Source: an uncultured Eubacterium sp.
GTDB lineage: Bacteria; Bacillota; Clostridia; Peptostreptococcales; Anaerovoracaceae
Assembly: GCA_946614405.1 (NCBI GenBank)
Contig: CAMOGZ010000059.1
Span: forward strand, 1-8,016
DNA: 8,016 nucleotides
Direction of reading: 5' to 3'
Part shown: positions 1 to 6,550 of the stretch, piece after piece
How the letters are laid out: each line of letters opens with the position of its first letter
Numbering within the stretch: position 1 is the stretch's first letter
The notes under the pieces: model-generated
The model's database searches: none
What the model saw: only the letters and a program-made list of their open reading frames with translations
What the model was told of the DNA's origin: nothing
Made by a program: the position numbers and the translations under genes

Positions 1-30
1 CGCAAGTAATACCATTAATACGTTGTACAT
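1..30 (-). CDS. 5' end of an unidentified gene (first 10 codons)
   Basis: Only the N-terminus is visible: MYNVLMVLLA, running off the left edge. I chose the ATG at 28-30 because a GGAGG (complement of 38-42) lies 7 nt upstream of it. The in-frame ATG at 34-36 would leave only 1 nt of spacing. The hydrophobic residues suggest a membrane segment or signal at the N-terminus. It lies downstream of tpiA, where clostridia often carry gpmI or secG, and a small membrane protein such as SecG would fit the hydrophobicity. Ten residues cannot decide this, so no function is assigned. A terminator and its own promoter separate it from tpiA. Confidence 0.6.
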   Translation of the reverse strand, partial: MYNVLMVLLA

Positions 31-37
31 ATCCATA

Positions 38-42
38 CCTCC
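38..42 (-). promoter_or_regulatory. Ribosome binding site that sets the start of the left-edge gene
   Basis: GGAGG on the minus strand, 7 nt before the ATG at 28-30 and only 1 nt before the upstream in-frame ATG at 34-36. This favours the shorter start. Confidence 0.65.
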
Positions 43-66
43 GTCTTTATTCACTGTAACTACAAT

Positions 67-95
67 ACTTTATCATAGGTAAATTAAAAAATCAA
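67..95 (-). promoter_or_regulatory. Probable sigma-A promoter for the left-edge gene
   Basis: On the minus strand, a -35 TTGATT (90-95) is separated by 17 bp from a -10 TAAAGT (67-72). The -10 is preceded by TGA, which gives the extended -10 form TGnTAAAGT. Each hexamer matches consensus at 4 of 6 positions. Transcription would start near 60, about 30 nt before the start codon. The same plan (TTGA.. -35, 17 bp, TGA-extended -10) recurs before nth. Called by eye from spacing and motif only. Confidence 0.45.
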
Positions 96-151
96 GGATA
101 TTTTGTACTTTGTTACAAAGGACTTTTACCCTATTTTTCCGCAAAGGAAAG

Positions 152-177
152 GGCTGCTGCATAAAGATGCAACAGCC
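152..177 (-). terminator. Intrinsic terminator of the rpoN-pgk-tpiA unit
   Basis: The minus-strand RNA forms an 11-bp stem (arm GGCTGTTGCAT) closed by the loop CTTT, with one G-U wobble. It begins 24 nt after the tpiA stop codon. A pyrimidine tract CTTTCCTTT follows. The U-tract is interrupted by C residues, but the stem is strong and its position is right for a terminator. Confidence 0.75.
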
Positions 178-201
178 TGAAAGTCCAATGATTTAATCCG
201 A

Positions 202-957
202 TCAGAAGTTGATGATTCCCATGAACTTCTCCGGTACCAGGGATGCTCCGCCGACCAGTGCACCGTCTACATCGCCGTTGGCCATGATATCGGATGCGTT
301 CTCCGGCTTAACGGATCCGCCGTACTGGATGATCACCTGATCACAGGTATCCTCGTCGTACAGAGCCTGGATCTTCTGACGGATCAGGGTGCACATCTCC
401 CCTGCCTGCTCCGGTGTGGCAGTCTTGCCGGTTCCGATAGCCCAGATCGGCTCATATGCTACGACGACCTTGGCAGCCTGCTCTGCAGTCAGTCCTGCGA
501 AGTCCGCCTCGATCTGTCCTTCTACGATCTCTGCTTCTTTTCCGGCTTCTCTCTGGTCCAGATTCTCACCGACGCACAGGATCGGAATGATGTCGCTTTC
601 GCCCAGGATCTTCTTCAGTTTCAGGTTGACAGTCTCATCGGTCTCGTTGAAGTACTGTCTTCTCTCAGAGTGGCCGATCACGATGTAGTCTACGCCGACT
701 TCCTTCAGCATCGGAAGAGATACCTCTCCGGTGAACGCACCCTCATCCTCGAAGTGCACGTTCTGTGCTCCAACGCCGATACTGGTGCCGGCAAAAGCCT
801 CTTTCAGTGTGTCCAGCTGAGTGAAGGGAGCGCAGATCGCGGTCTTCACGTCAGTATCATGATACAGAGCCTTGAACTCTTCTGCAAAAGCCTTCGCCTC
901 TGCCTTAGTCTTAAACATTTTCCAGTTTCCTGCGATAAAAGGAATTCTCATCGCCAT
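202..957 (-). CDS. tpiA: Triosephosphate isomerase
   Basis: Cytoplasmic glycolytic enzyme that interconverts dihydroxyacetone phosphate and glyceraldehyde 3-phosphate. The 251-residue length is normal for the family. All catalytic parts are visible: N11 and K13 in the first strand (AGNWKM), the electrophile H96 in VIGHSERR, the catalytic base E169 in [11 protein letters not shown] (the flexible loop 6 follows), and the phosphate-binding YGGSV at 212-216 and GGAS at 236-239. The start MAMR is preferred over M3 because a GGAGG (complement of 967-971) lies 9 nt upstream of it and 15 nt from M3. It is last in the rpoN-pgk-tpiA series, 65 nt after pgk, and is followed by a hairpin terminator. The pgk-tpiA spacer can fold, which may tune expression (inference). 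Confidence 0.98.
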   Translation of the reverse strand: MAMRIPFIAGNWKMFKTKAEAKAFAEEFKALYHDTDVKTAICAPFTQLDTLKEAFAGTSIGVGAQNVHFEDEGAFTGEVSLPMLKEVGVDYIVIGHSERRQYFNETDETVNLKLKKILGESDIIPILCVGENLDQREAGKEAEIVEGQIEADFAGLTAEQAAKVVVAYEPIWAIGTGKTATPEQAGEMCTLIRQKIQALYDEDTCDQVIIQYGGSVKPENASDIMANGDVDGALVGGASLVPEKFMGIINF

Positions 958-986
958 AATATTGATCCTCCATTTCTATTACTTTG

Positions 987-1019
987 GAAGCACCCTCTCC
1001 GGCACGCTGTGCCTGCTTC
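987..1019 (-). other. Intercistronic stem-loop between pgk and tpiA
   Basis: On the minus-strand RNA, arms GAAGCA/TGCTTC (6 bp) stack directly on GGCAC-AGC-GTGCC (5-bp stem, 3-nt loop). An 8-nt bulge GGAGAGGG sits on one side. The structure begins 3 nt after the pgk stop and lies upstream of the tpiA ribosome binding site. No U-tract follows, so it is unlikely to be a terminator. An mRNA stability or processing element is the plausible role (inference). The bulge itself resembles a Shine-Dalgarno sequence but has no start codon near it. Confidence 0.4.
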
Positions 1020-1022
1020 TGA

Positions 1023-2207
1023 TTATTTATCCTCAATCACTGCGATTCCCGGCAGGACCTTTCCTTCCAGGAACTCCAGGGATGCGCCGCCTCCGGTGGA
1101 GATGTGGGTCATCTTGTCAGCCAGACCGAACTTCTCTACTGCAGCTGCGGAATCTCCTCCGCCGATGATGGTGATGGCGTCGCAGTCAGCCAGTGCCTCA
1201 GCAACAGCCTTGGTTCCCTTGGCAAAGTTGTCCATCTCGAATACGCCCATAGGTCCGTTCCAAACAACGGTTGCAGCGTCAGCCAGAGTCTGACGGAACA
1301 GTTCCACGGTCTTCGGTCCGATGTCCATACCCATCATGTCAGCCGGGATCTGGTCACGGTCAACGATGGCGCTCTCAGAATTATTATCGAACTCCTTGGC
1401 TACGACACAGTCAACAGGGAGCAGCATCTTCACGCCGGCATCCTCTGCCTTCTTCATCAGATCTCCTGCCAGGCCTACATTATCAGCATCCAGGATGGAA
1501 GTTCCGATCTCCAGGCCCATAGCCTTATAGAATGTGTATGCCATGCCGCCGCCGATGATCAGGGTATCCACCTTGGTGATCAGGTTCTCAATAACAGGGA
1601 TCTTGTCGCCTACCTTGGCTCCGCCCATGATGGCCACAAAGGGTCTCTTGGGATCTTCCACAGCGCTTCCCAGGAACTTAACTTCCTTTTCAATCAGGAA
1701 TCCGGACAGTGCCGGCAGATAATCGGCAACGCCTGCTGTGGAGGAATGTGCGCGGTGTGCGGTTCCGAATGCATCCTGAACGAATACTTCTGCCAGGGAA
1801 GCCAGTTCCTTCGCAAATTCAGCACCGTTCTTGGTCTCTTCCGGACGGAAGCGGACGTTCTCCAGGAGCATTACCTCTCCCGGTGCCAGAGCTGCGGCAG
1901 CCTCACGGACCGCATCGTCCACCACTACCGGACTGGTCACAAACTTAACGTCAAGATTCAGATATTCAGACAGTCTGTCTGCCACCGGTTTCAGAGTGAA
2001 CTCCATCTTCGGCTCGCCCTTGGGGCGTCCCATATGTGACATCAGGATCACCGCTGCGTTCTGCTCCAGCAGATACCGAATGGTGGGCAGCGCCGCCTTG
2101 ATGCGGGTATCATCACTGATGGCTCCGTCCTGCATCGGAACGTTGAAATCACATCTGACGATGACTTTCTTTCCTTTCAGATCGACATCTTTAATTGTCT
2201 TCTTCAT
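1023..2207 (-). CDS. pgk: Phosphoglycerate kinase
   Basis: Transfers a phosphate between 1,3-bisphosphoglycerate and ADP to make ATP in lower glycolysis; cytoplasmic monomer. The 394 residues match the family. Landmarks from the start chosen here: substrate-binding RCDFNVP (18-24), SHMGRP (57-62), [10 protein letters not shown] (115-124) and [12 protein letters not shown] (145-156) in the N-domain; GGAKVGDK (195-202), GGGMA (219-223), WNGPMGVFE (316-324), GGGDSAAA (349-356) and [14 protein letters not shown] (370-383) in the nucleotide-binding C-domain. The ATG at 2205-2207 is chosen over the in-frame ATG at 2226-2228 because AAAAGGAG (complement of 2218-2225) lies 10 nt before the former, while nothing like a ribosome site precedes the latter. 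It follows rpoN by 30 nt, so the two are probably co-transcribed. Confidence 0.98.
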   Translation of the reverse strand: MKKTIKDVDLKGKKVIVRCDFNVPMQDGAISDDTRIKAALPTIRYLLEQNAAVILMSHMGRPKGEPKMEFTLKPVADRLSEYLNLDVKFVTSPVVVDDAVREAAAALAPGEVMLLENVRFRPEETKNGAEFAKELASLAEVFVQDAFGTAHRAHSSTAGVADYLPALSGFLIEKEVKFLGSAVEDPKRPFVAIMGGAKVGDKIPVIENLITKVDTLIIGGGMAYTFYKAMGLEIGTSILDADNVGLAGDLMKKAEDAGVKMLLPVDCVVAKEFDNNSESAIVDRDQIPADMMGMDIGPKTVELFRQTLADAATVVWNGPMGVFEMDNFAKGTKAVAEALADCDAITIIGGGDSAAAVEKFGLADKMTHISTGGGASLEFLEGKVLPGIAVIEDK

Positions 2208-2217
2208 GATCTTGCAT

Positions 2218-2225
2218 CTCCTTTT
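2218..2225 (-). promoter_or_regulatory. Ribosome binding site that sets the pgk start
   Basis: AAAAGGAG on the minus strand, 10 nt before the ATG at 2205-2207. It lies inside the seven-codon extension that would begin at 2228, which argues that the extension is not translated. Confidence 0.7.
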
Positions 2226-2237
2226 CATATAATAATA

Positions 2238-3623
2238 TTAATATCTTCTGCGCTTGGAGGACGATTGTATGCCCATTCCTTCTCTGTATTTCGCCACCGT
2301 CCTGCGCGATATTTCAATTCCCTTTTCCTTCAGCATGGCAACCATGTCCTGGTCGCTGAAGGGCTTCTTCGGATCCTCTCCGTCGATGATTTCTTTAATG
2401 ATCGTTTTGACACTGTTGGAGGACAGGCCGTCTTCCTTCCCGCTGACGGATACGCCGCTGGAGAAGAAATACTTCAGCTCGAACACCCCTCTGGGGCTCT
2501 GCATGTATTTGCCATTGATGGCACGGCTTACGGTAGACTCATGGATCCCCATCTCATCGGCGATCTGCTTCAGAGTCAGCGTCTTGATGTATTTCTGTCC
2601 TTTGTCAAAGAATGCTTTCTGGTAGTGTACGATGGCCACGGCCACGTTGAATATGGTCTGCTTCCGCTGCTCGATGCTGCGGATGAGCCAGGTCGCTGAA
2701 TTATAACGGTTATTCAGATAGGCACTCAGTTTCTCATCATCCTTGGCCTTATGGGCAAGCTCGTGGTAATAGGAGCTTACCATAAGCCGGGGCACGCTGG
2801 CGTCATTGCTTGAGACCACATACTCTCCGTCCACCTTCTCCACGATGATGTCCGGGATCACATAGCGCGTGGACTCTCCGCTGTTGGCGAACCGGCGTCC
2901 GGGCTTGGGATCCAGGCTGCGGATCAGATCCACGATCTGCTGGACCTCGTCGTTCTTCATGCTGACGGCCTTGGCGATCCGGGATATCTTATTATCCGCG
3001 ACCTCCTCCAGCATATTCTCCAGAATGTACTCCACCTCTTCGGTGAGCAGTCCCCTGGCGGCCAGCTGGATCTCCAGGCACTCCGACAGGTTCCGTGCTC
3101 CTACTCCCTCCGGGTCCATCCGGTGCACAAAGCCAAGCACGTCCTCGATCTCATCAGCAGGAACCTTCAGCTCCTGGACCATCTCGTCCATGGTGAGTGT
3201 CAGGTATCCGTTCTCATCGATGCCTTCAATGATGTAATTGCAGATCCATCTCTCCCGTCCGGTGAGTTTGGACAGCTGAAGCTGCTCCATCAAAAAATCC
3301 TGAAGGGTCTGCTCCGCTGATGTAAACTGCTCGAAGGAATAGTCATCTCGCTCAGGAGTAGTCTCCCACTGACGATAGTCCCTGTCCTCGTAACTGTCTT
3401 CCATCATCTGATCTCTGATCTCGATCTCCACCGTCTGCGGCGGCTGATCGGAATCAGGATCATGTCTTGCTTCCTCCAGGATCGGGTTCTCCAGAAGTTC
3501 ATTATGTACGTAATCGATCAAATCGACATTATTCAGCTGCAGAATCTTGATCGCCTGGATCAATTCCGGCGTCATGGATAATTGTTGCTTCTGTTCGATT
3601 GTCAGTTCATATCCAAGCTTCAT
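2238..3623 (-). CDS. rpoN: RNA polymerase sigma-54 factor
   Basis: Alternative sigma factor that directs RNA polymerase to -24/-12 promoters and needs an AAA+ activator to open DNA. The order is canonical: glutamine- and leucine-rich region I (about 1-50, with LTIEQKQQLSMTPELIQAIK), an acidic linker (about 52-100), the core-binding domain (about 105-300), a helix-turn-helix (about 349-373, TLKQIADEMGIHESTVSRAI), and the RpoN box SRRTVAKYRE (439-448). The box differs from the usual ARRTVAKYRE by one Ala-to-Ser change. The basic tail ends KRRRY. The start ATG at 3621-3623 is preferred: GAGAGG (complement of 3631-3636) lies 7 nt before it but only 1 nt before the ATG at 3627-3629. The protein is then 461 residues. 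It is followed closely by pgk and tpiA. No activator gene and no clear sigma-54 promoter is visible in the window. The often adjacent cggR and gap genes are missing. Confidence 0.97.
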   Translation of the reverse strand: MKLGYELTIEQKQQLSMTPELIQAIKILQLNNVDLIDYVHNELLENPILEEARHDPDSDQPPQTVEIEIRDQMMEDSYEDRDYRQWETTPERDDYSFEQFTSAEQTLQDFLMEQLQLSKLTGRERWICNYIIEGIDENGYLTLTMDEMVQELKVPADEIEDVLGFVHRMDPEGVGARNLSECLEIQLAARGLLTEEVEYILENMLEEVADNKISRIAKAVSMKNDEVQQIVDLIRSLDPKPGRRFANSGESTRYVIPDIIVEKVDGEYVVSSNDASVPRLMVSSYYHELAHKAKDDEKLSAYLNNRYNSATWLIRSIEQRKQTIFNVAVAIVHYQKAFFDKGQKYIKTLTLKQIADEMGIHESTVSRAINGKYMQSPRGVFELKYFFSSGVSVSGKEDGLSSNSVKTIIKEIIDGEDPKKPFSDQDMVAMLKEKGIEISRRTVAKYREGMGIQSSSKRRRY

Positions 3624-3630
3624 CTGCATA

Positions 3631-3636
3631 CCTCTC
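3631..3636 (-). promoter_or_regulatory. Ribosome binding site that sets the rpoN start
   Basis: GAGAGG on the minus strand. Spacing to the ATG at 3621-3623 is 7 nt, against 1 nt to the in-frame ATG at 3627-3629. The start MKLGYEL is therefore favoured over MQMKLGYEL. Confidence 0.65.
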
Positions 3637-3651
3637 GTGTCATATGCAAGT

Positions 3652-3679
3652 ATTATACCATACTTCGAAAATAAAGCAA
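3652..3679 (-). promoter_or_regulatory. Extended -10 promoter for rpoN-pgk-tpiA
   Basis: The minus strand carries a perfect TATAAT (3652-3657) preceded by TGG, which makes the extended form TGnTATAAT. A weaker -35, TTGCTT (3674-3679), lies 16 bp upstream and abuts the trmL stop codon. Transcription would start near 3645, giving a leader of about 20 nt. It suggests that rpoN and the glycolytic genes can be expressed independently of trmL, although no terminator follows trmL and read-through is likely. Confidence 0.65.
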
Positions 3680-4150
3680 CTATTTCAGGTTTGGAAAACC
3701 TAACTGTCTTAATGCCTCAAACAGTACGATATTGGCTGAATTAGCCAGATTCAGAGACCGGAGCCGGGTGTTCTCACTCATTGGGATCCGGATTGTTTTT
3801 TCTTTGTTCTTTTCGATAAAGTCCCGGGGAAGCCCTCTCGTCTCCCGGCCGAAGAGGAACATATCCTCATCCTGATAGGAAACATCCGCATAGCAGTGCT
3901 CACCCTTGGTAGTGGAAAGGAACATGCGGTGGCCTTTGTACTCCGCAAGGAATTCCTCCAGGGACTCATGGACTTGCAGGTCCACATAGGGCCAGTAGTC
4001 CAGCCCTGCGCGCCGGACCTGCCGGTCATCAATGGAAAACCCCAGGGGCTTCACCAGGTGCAGCACAGAGTTGGTTGCTGCGCAGGTCCTTGCGATGTTT
4101 CCCGTGTTAGGCGGGATCTCAGGTTCAACGAATACGATGTGTAATGCCAT
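3680..4150 (-). CDS. trmL: tRNA (cytidine/uridine-34 2'-O)-methyltransferase
   Basis: SPOUT-class (SpoU/TrmH) methyltransferase. The TrmL family transfers a methyl group from S-adenosylmethionine to the ribose of wobble nucleotide 34 in certain leucine tRNAs. The 156 residues are the compact single-domain size typical of TrmL. Visible motifs: motif 1 PEIPPNTGNIARTCAAT (10-26), FGRETRGLP (100-108), and the knot-forming C-terminus with IPM (122-124) and LRSLNLANSANIVLFEALRQ (130-149). The start is supported by GGAGG (complement of 4158-4162) 7 nt upstream. It is divergent from hom across a 108-bp gap and is followed by rpoN after 56 nt. No link to the sigma-54 or glycolysis genes is known to me; the association may be positional only. 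Confidence 0.95.
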   Translation of the reverse strand: MALHIVFVEPEIPPNTGNIARTCAATNSVLHLVKPLGFSIDDRQVRRAGLDYWPYVDLQVHESLEEFLAEYKGHRMFLSTTKGEHCYADVSYQDEDMFLFGRETRGLPRDFIEKNKEKTIRIPMSENTRLRSLNLANSANIVLFEALRQLGFPNLK

Positions 4151-4196
4151 AGTCTAACCTCCGACTTACATCATACAGTTTTTTTGTTGAAAATTA

Positions 4197-4225
4197 AAGA
4201 CAAATTTTGTCTGATATTGTATAAT
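4197..4225 (+). promoter_or_regulatory. Sigma-A promoter for hom and the SEC-C gene
   Basis: A perfect -10 TATAAT (4220-4225) is placed 17 bp after AAGACA (4197-4202), which matches the -35 consensus in its last four bases. Transcription would begin near 4232, leaving a leader of about 27 nt. That is too short for a T-box or riboswitch. The promoter lies in the AT-rich gap shared with divergent trmL. Confidence 0.65.
4198..4212. promoter_or_regulatory. Perfect inverted repeat in the hom promoter (candidate operator)
   Basis: AGACAAA-T-TTTGTCT has 7-bp arms with a 1-bp centre. It overlaps the -35 hexamer and fills the upstream part of the -35/-10 spacer. Any dimeric protein bound here would block RNA polymerase at hom, and it is close enough to affect trmL. 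The binding protein is unknown. Confidence 0.45.
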
Positions 4226-4258
4226 GAGCAGTAAGTCTTAGGAATTGCAGGAGGTAAT

Positions 4259-5233
4259 ATGAAGAAGTTTAACATCGGAATCCTCGGGCTGGGTACCGTC
4301 GGCGGCGGAACCTATGACATCCTGAGGGATAATAAAGATATTATTATGGAACGCACCGGAGTGGACTATGCCGTCACCCGGATCCTGGAAATCAACGAGA
4401 AGGCCATCGCAGCCCACGGCGTGGACCCGGCCATCGTGACCCAGAACGTGGACGAGATCCTCACAGATCCATCCATCGACATCGTTGTGGAGTCCCTGGG
4501 CGGGATCGAGCCCTCCTCCAGCTGGATGCTGAAGGCCCTGGAGAACGGCAAGAGCGTGGTCACCCCGAACAAAGCCGCAGTGGCCGCCAATTTCGATAAG
4601 CTGCAGAAGACCGCCAAGGAACATGGCGTTCAGATCCGCATCGAGGCCTGTGTCGGCGGCGGCATCCCTGCCCTGACAGCCATCACCGAGGCTCTGGCCG
4701 GAAACAAGTTCACAGAGGTCATGGGAATCCTGAACGGGACCACCAACTACATCATGACCAAGATGGGCGATGAGGGTCTGGCTTATGCCGACGTCCTGAA
4801 GGACGCCCAGGAGAAGGGATTCGCCGAGGCTGACCCCACCGCAGACGTGGAAGGCATCGACGTTGCCAACAAGCTGTCCATCCTCATGGCGCTGGCCTTT
4901 GGCAAATATGTTCCGCCTACGGAGATCCCCACAGTCGGAATCACCGGAGTCACCATGGATGACATCGCAGCCGCCAAGGAGAAGGGCTGCAAGATCAAAC
5001 TGATCGCCCGTGCCGCAGTGAAGGAAGACGGCTCTCTGGAATATGAGATCAAACCCACAGAGATCCCCTACTCTCACCCCCTGGCAGGCGTAAACTATGA
5101 ATTCAATGCCATCTACGTGACCGGAAACGCAGTGGATGAGGTCATGTTCTACGGCAAGGGCGCCGGCGCACTCCCCACCGGAAGCGCCATCGTCGGTGAT
5201 ATTATTTCAATTATGAGATCGGAGGCAAAATAA
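4259..5233 (+). CDS. hom: Homoserine dehydrogenase, short form without ACT domain
   Basis: NAD(P)H-dependent reduction of aspartate semialdehyde to homoserine, the branch leading to threonine and methionine. The Rossmann motif GLGTVG (10-15) is followed by VTPNKAAVA, with the conserved Lys K105. The substrate and catalytic set then lies in the segment from E190 to K205: E190, D196, D201 and K205 keep the spacing of yeast E208, D214, D219 and K223. [10 protein letters not shown] (133-142), [10 protein letters not shown] (156-165), SHPLAG (272-277) and [13 protein letters not shown] (299-311) are also family marks. At 324 residues it ends where the catalytic domain ends, so the C-terminal ACT regulatory domain of many bacterial enzymes (about 430 residues) is absent. 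A full AGGAGGT (4249-4255) precedes the ATG with short spacing. The stop overlaps the next start as TAATG. Confidence 0.96.
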   Translation: MKKFNIGILGLGTVGGGTYDILRDNKDIIMERTGVDYAVTRILEINEKAIAAHGVDPAIVTQNVDEILTDPSIDIVVESLGGIEPSSSWMLKALENGKSVVTPNKAAVAANFDKLQKTAKEHGVQIRIEACVGGGIPALTAITEALAGNKFTEVMGILNGTTNYIMTKMGDEGLAYADVLKDAQEKGFAEADPTADVEGIDVANKLSILMALAFGKYVPPTEIPTVGITGVTMDDIAAAKEKGCKIKLIARAAVKEDGSLEYEIKPTEIPYSHPLAGVNYEFNAIYVTGNAVDEVMFYGKGAGALPTGSAIVGDIISIMRSEAK

Positions 5234-5727
5234 TGAGCTTATATACAGAATGGAAAGACTTACTGGAGAATCAGACAGACGATACCTTTGAGGCCTTCTG
5301 GGACGAGTACTGCAAGGCAGAGATGGCCATCTACACCCACATCCTGGAGCATAAGGACGAGCATCTGAAGGGAACCGTCAAGGACCTGGCAGAGAAGTTC
5401 GGCTGCCGCACCGCCATCTTTGAAGGATTCCTGGACGGCGTAGAAACCAGCCTGAACGGCACCATCGATCTGGAATCCGTCACAGAAGACACCGAGGTGG
5501 ATCTGGATGTAGACCTGGAGAAACTGTACTACAACATGCACCAGGCAGACGCTCCTCATCTCTACGGACTGGACGCCTGGGAGAACGCCCTCTCCGAAGA
5601 CCGCCGCAGCACCATCGAGAGAGAATACAAGAAATCCAAGATCTATCACGCGCCCAAGAAGATCGGCCGCAACGAACCCTGCCCCTGCGGCAGCGGCAAG
5701 AAATATAAGAACTGCTGCGGACGCTAA
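5233..5727 (+). CDS. SEC-C zinc-motif protein of unknown function
   Basis: A 164-residue acidic soluble protein with a C-terminal SEC-C motif. C150, C152, C161 and C162 are spaced C-x-C-x8-C-C inside [13 protein letters not shown], the zinc-binding motif also found at the end of SecA. The rest (about 1-140) is predicted mainly helical and rich in Asp and Glu; I recognise no other domain. SEC-C motifs bind zinc and can mediate protein or ribosome contacts, but this does not give a specific function here. The start ATG overlaps the hom stop by one base, and GGAGG at 5221-5225, inside hom, lies 7 nt upstream. This arrangement indicates translational coupling and matched expression with hom. It is not SecA itself, since the ATPase regions are missing. 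Confidence 0.9.
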   Translation: MSLYTEWKDLLENQTDDTFEAFWDEYCKAEMAIYTHILEHKDEHLKGTVKDLAEKFGCRTAIFEGFLDGVETSLNGTIDLESVTEDTEVDLDVDLEKLYYNMHQADAPHLYGLDAWENALSEDRRSTIEREYKKSKIYHAPKKIGRNEPCPCGSGKKYKNCCGR

Positions 5728-5730
5728 CAC

Positions 5731-5822
5731 GGCGATTGGCGAGCCGAAGGCGAAGACAGAGCCGATGTAGGTCCCATGCCAGGACCGCAGCGCTTCAGCG
5801 CGTGGCGGTCTACGGCTGCGGT
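5731..5822. repeat. GC-rich hairpin-rich noncoding block, candidate dispersed element
   Basis: This stretch between the SEC-C gene and the terminator is unlike the AT-rich gaps elsewhere in the window. It contains GGTCC/GGACC (5770-5774 with 5782-5786); GACCGC/GCGGTC (5783-5788 with 5805-5810) enclosing GCGC-TTCA-GCGC (5790-5801); and CCGCAGC/GCTGCGG (5785-5791 with 5815-5821). The last two share bases, so they are mutually exclusive folds. No plausible gene is encoded. It could be a REP-like repeat, a small structured RNA or a decayed remnant. Only one copy lies in this window, so repetition is inferred from its character. Confidence 0.35.
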
Positions 5823-5841
5823 AAGAATCAGTAATCATTTA

Positions 5842-5865
5842 AGGGACTGCCCGCGGGCAGTCCCT
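5842..5865. terminator. Perfect palindromic, probably bidirectional terminator (copy 1)
   Basis: A 24-bp perfect palindrome with arm AGGGACTGCC and central CGCG. It lies between the convergent SEC-C gene and the GntR-type gene, 6 bp beyond the latter's stop. The following T content is modest on the plus strand (CTTGTATT) and on the minus strand (TAAATGATT), so efficiency is uncertain. The inner 22 bp recur exactly at 7295-7316. Confidence 0.65.
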
Positions 5866-5871
5866 CTTGTA

Positions 5872-6534
5872 TTATCTGAATTTCCGTTTGGTGGAGTTTT
5901 CCATGTGGCGCTGCATGGCCTGGGCTCCTGCTTCGATGTCCCGTGCTTCGAATGCGTCGTAGATATTCCGGTGTTCCGCCAGAACATCTCGTAGGTAGTT
6001 CGGCGCGTAATAGTTGGATGGATTGCAGTGCCGCAGATAGAGCTGATACGACGTCAGCTGCTGGTTCAGCATCCGGTTATGGGCAGCGTTGTAGATGATC
6101 TGATGGAAGGCGATGTTGATGTTCAGCATCTTGGGGATGTCGTTTTTCATGGTGTAGAATTCCATGAACTCGAAGGTCTCATTCAGTTCTTCCATTTCCT
6201 CGTCGGTGATGCGCTCGATGCCCCAGCGGACTGCCTGGACTTCTCCCATGGCACGGAGAATGTAAATGTCGTTCAGATCCTGTTGGCTCAGTCCTACCAC
6301 AAAGGCTCCCCGGTTGGGGATGGTCTCAATGAGTCCGTCGGATTCCAGCTGGCGAAGGGCCTCCCGAACAGGCGTCCGGCTGACACCGTACTCATTGCAG
6401 ATCTTCATCTCTGTGAGTTTCTCCCCATTTCCCAGCTTTCCTGTCAGGATATCCTCCTGCAGCTTGGTGAAAAGATCGCTGGAAAGAGGAAGATTCGATG
6501 GATGATCATCCTCCAGATACTGGATTATAGACAT
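5872..6534 (-). CDS. GntR-family transcriptional regulator, FadR/FCD subfamily
   Basis: A 220-residue one-component regulator. The N-terminal winged helix (about 16-80) includes GEKLTEMKICNEYGVSRTPV and REALRQLESDGLIETIPNRG, the signature of the family. The C-terminal FCD ligand domain (about 85-212) carries the usual metal/ligand residues N140, H144 (NIAFH), H188 (AEHR) and H210 (QRHM). Such proteins typically sense small organic acids or sugar acids and repress nearby catabolic genes, but no such genes are adjacent here, so the effector is unknown. The start is supported by AGGAGGT (complement of 6543-6549), with 9 nt between GGAGG and the ATG. Its own promoter is overlapped by a palindrome of the type bound by this family, so autorepression is likely. 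It is convergent with the SEC-C gene and divergent from nth. Confidence 0.94.
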   Translation of the reverse strand: MSIIQYLEDDHPSNLPLSSDLFTKLQEDILTGKLGNGEKLTEMKICNEYGVSRTPVREALRQLESDGLIETIPNRGAFVVGLSQQDLNDIYILRAMGEVQAVRWGIERITDEEMEELNETFEFMEFYTMKNDIPKMLNINIAFHQIIYNAAHNRMLNQQLTSYQLYLRHCNPSNYYAPNYLRDVLAEHRNIYDAFEARDIEAGAQAMQRHMENSTKRKFR

Positions 6535-6550
6535 AAAAAAACACCTCCTG

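Noticed and set aside
1000..1020. Sigma-54 (-24/-12) promoter near GGCAC in the pgk-tpiA gap
   Set aside because: The GGCAC belongs to a stem-loop and has no TTGC element at the required spacing on either strand.
2205..2228. Longer pgk start at 2228
   Set aside because: The ribosome binding site lies inside the extension, and family members begin near MKKTIKDVD.
4170..4221. Divergent promoter for trmL
   Set aside because: TATGAT (complement of 4170-4175) would start transcription on top of the ribosome site and has only a weak -35. TACAAT (complement of 4216-4221) has a 3-of-6 -35 at 4239-4244. Neither is good enough to annotate, though one must presumably exist.
4226..4258. T-box, riboswitch or attenuator before hom
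   Set aside because: The leader from the predicted start is only about 27 nt and has no hairpin or leader peptide.
4238..5077. Long open frame on the minus strand opposite hom
   Set aside because: It is a shadow of hom in a GC-rich gene. The translation has no recognisable family, no ribosome binding site is evident, and the hom frame carries all the conserved motifs.
5260..5838. Minus-strand open frame covering the SEC-C gene and the structured gap
   Set aside because: It is antisense to a clear gene with an intact zinc motif. Its N-terminal part is just a reading of the GC-rich hairpin block, and the composition is low-complexity.
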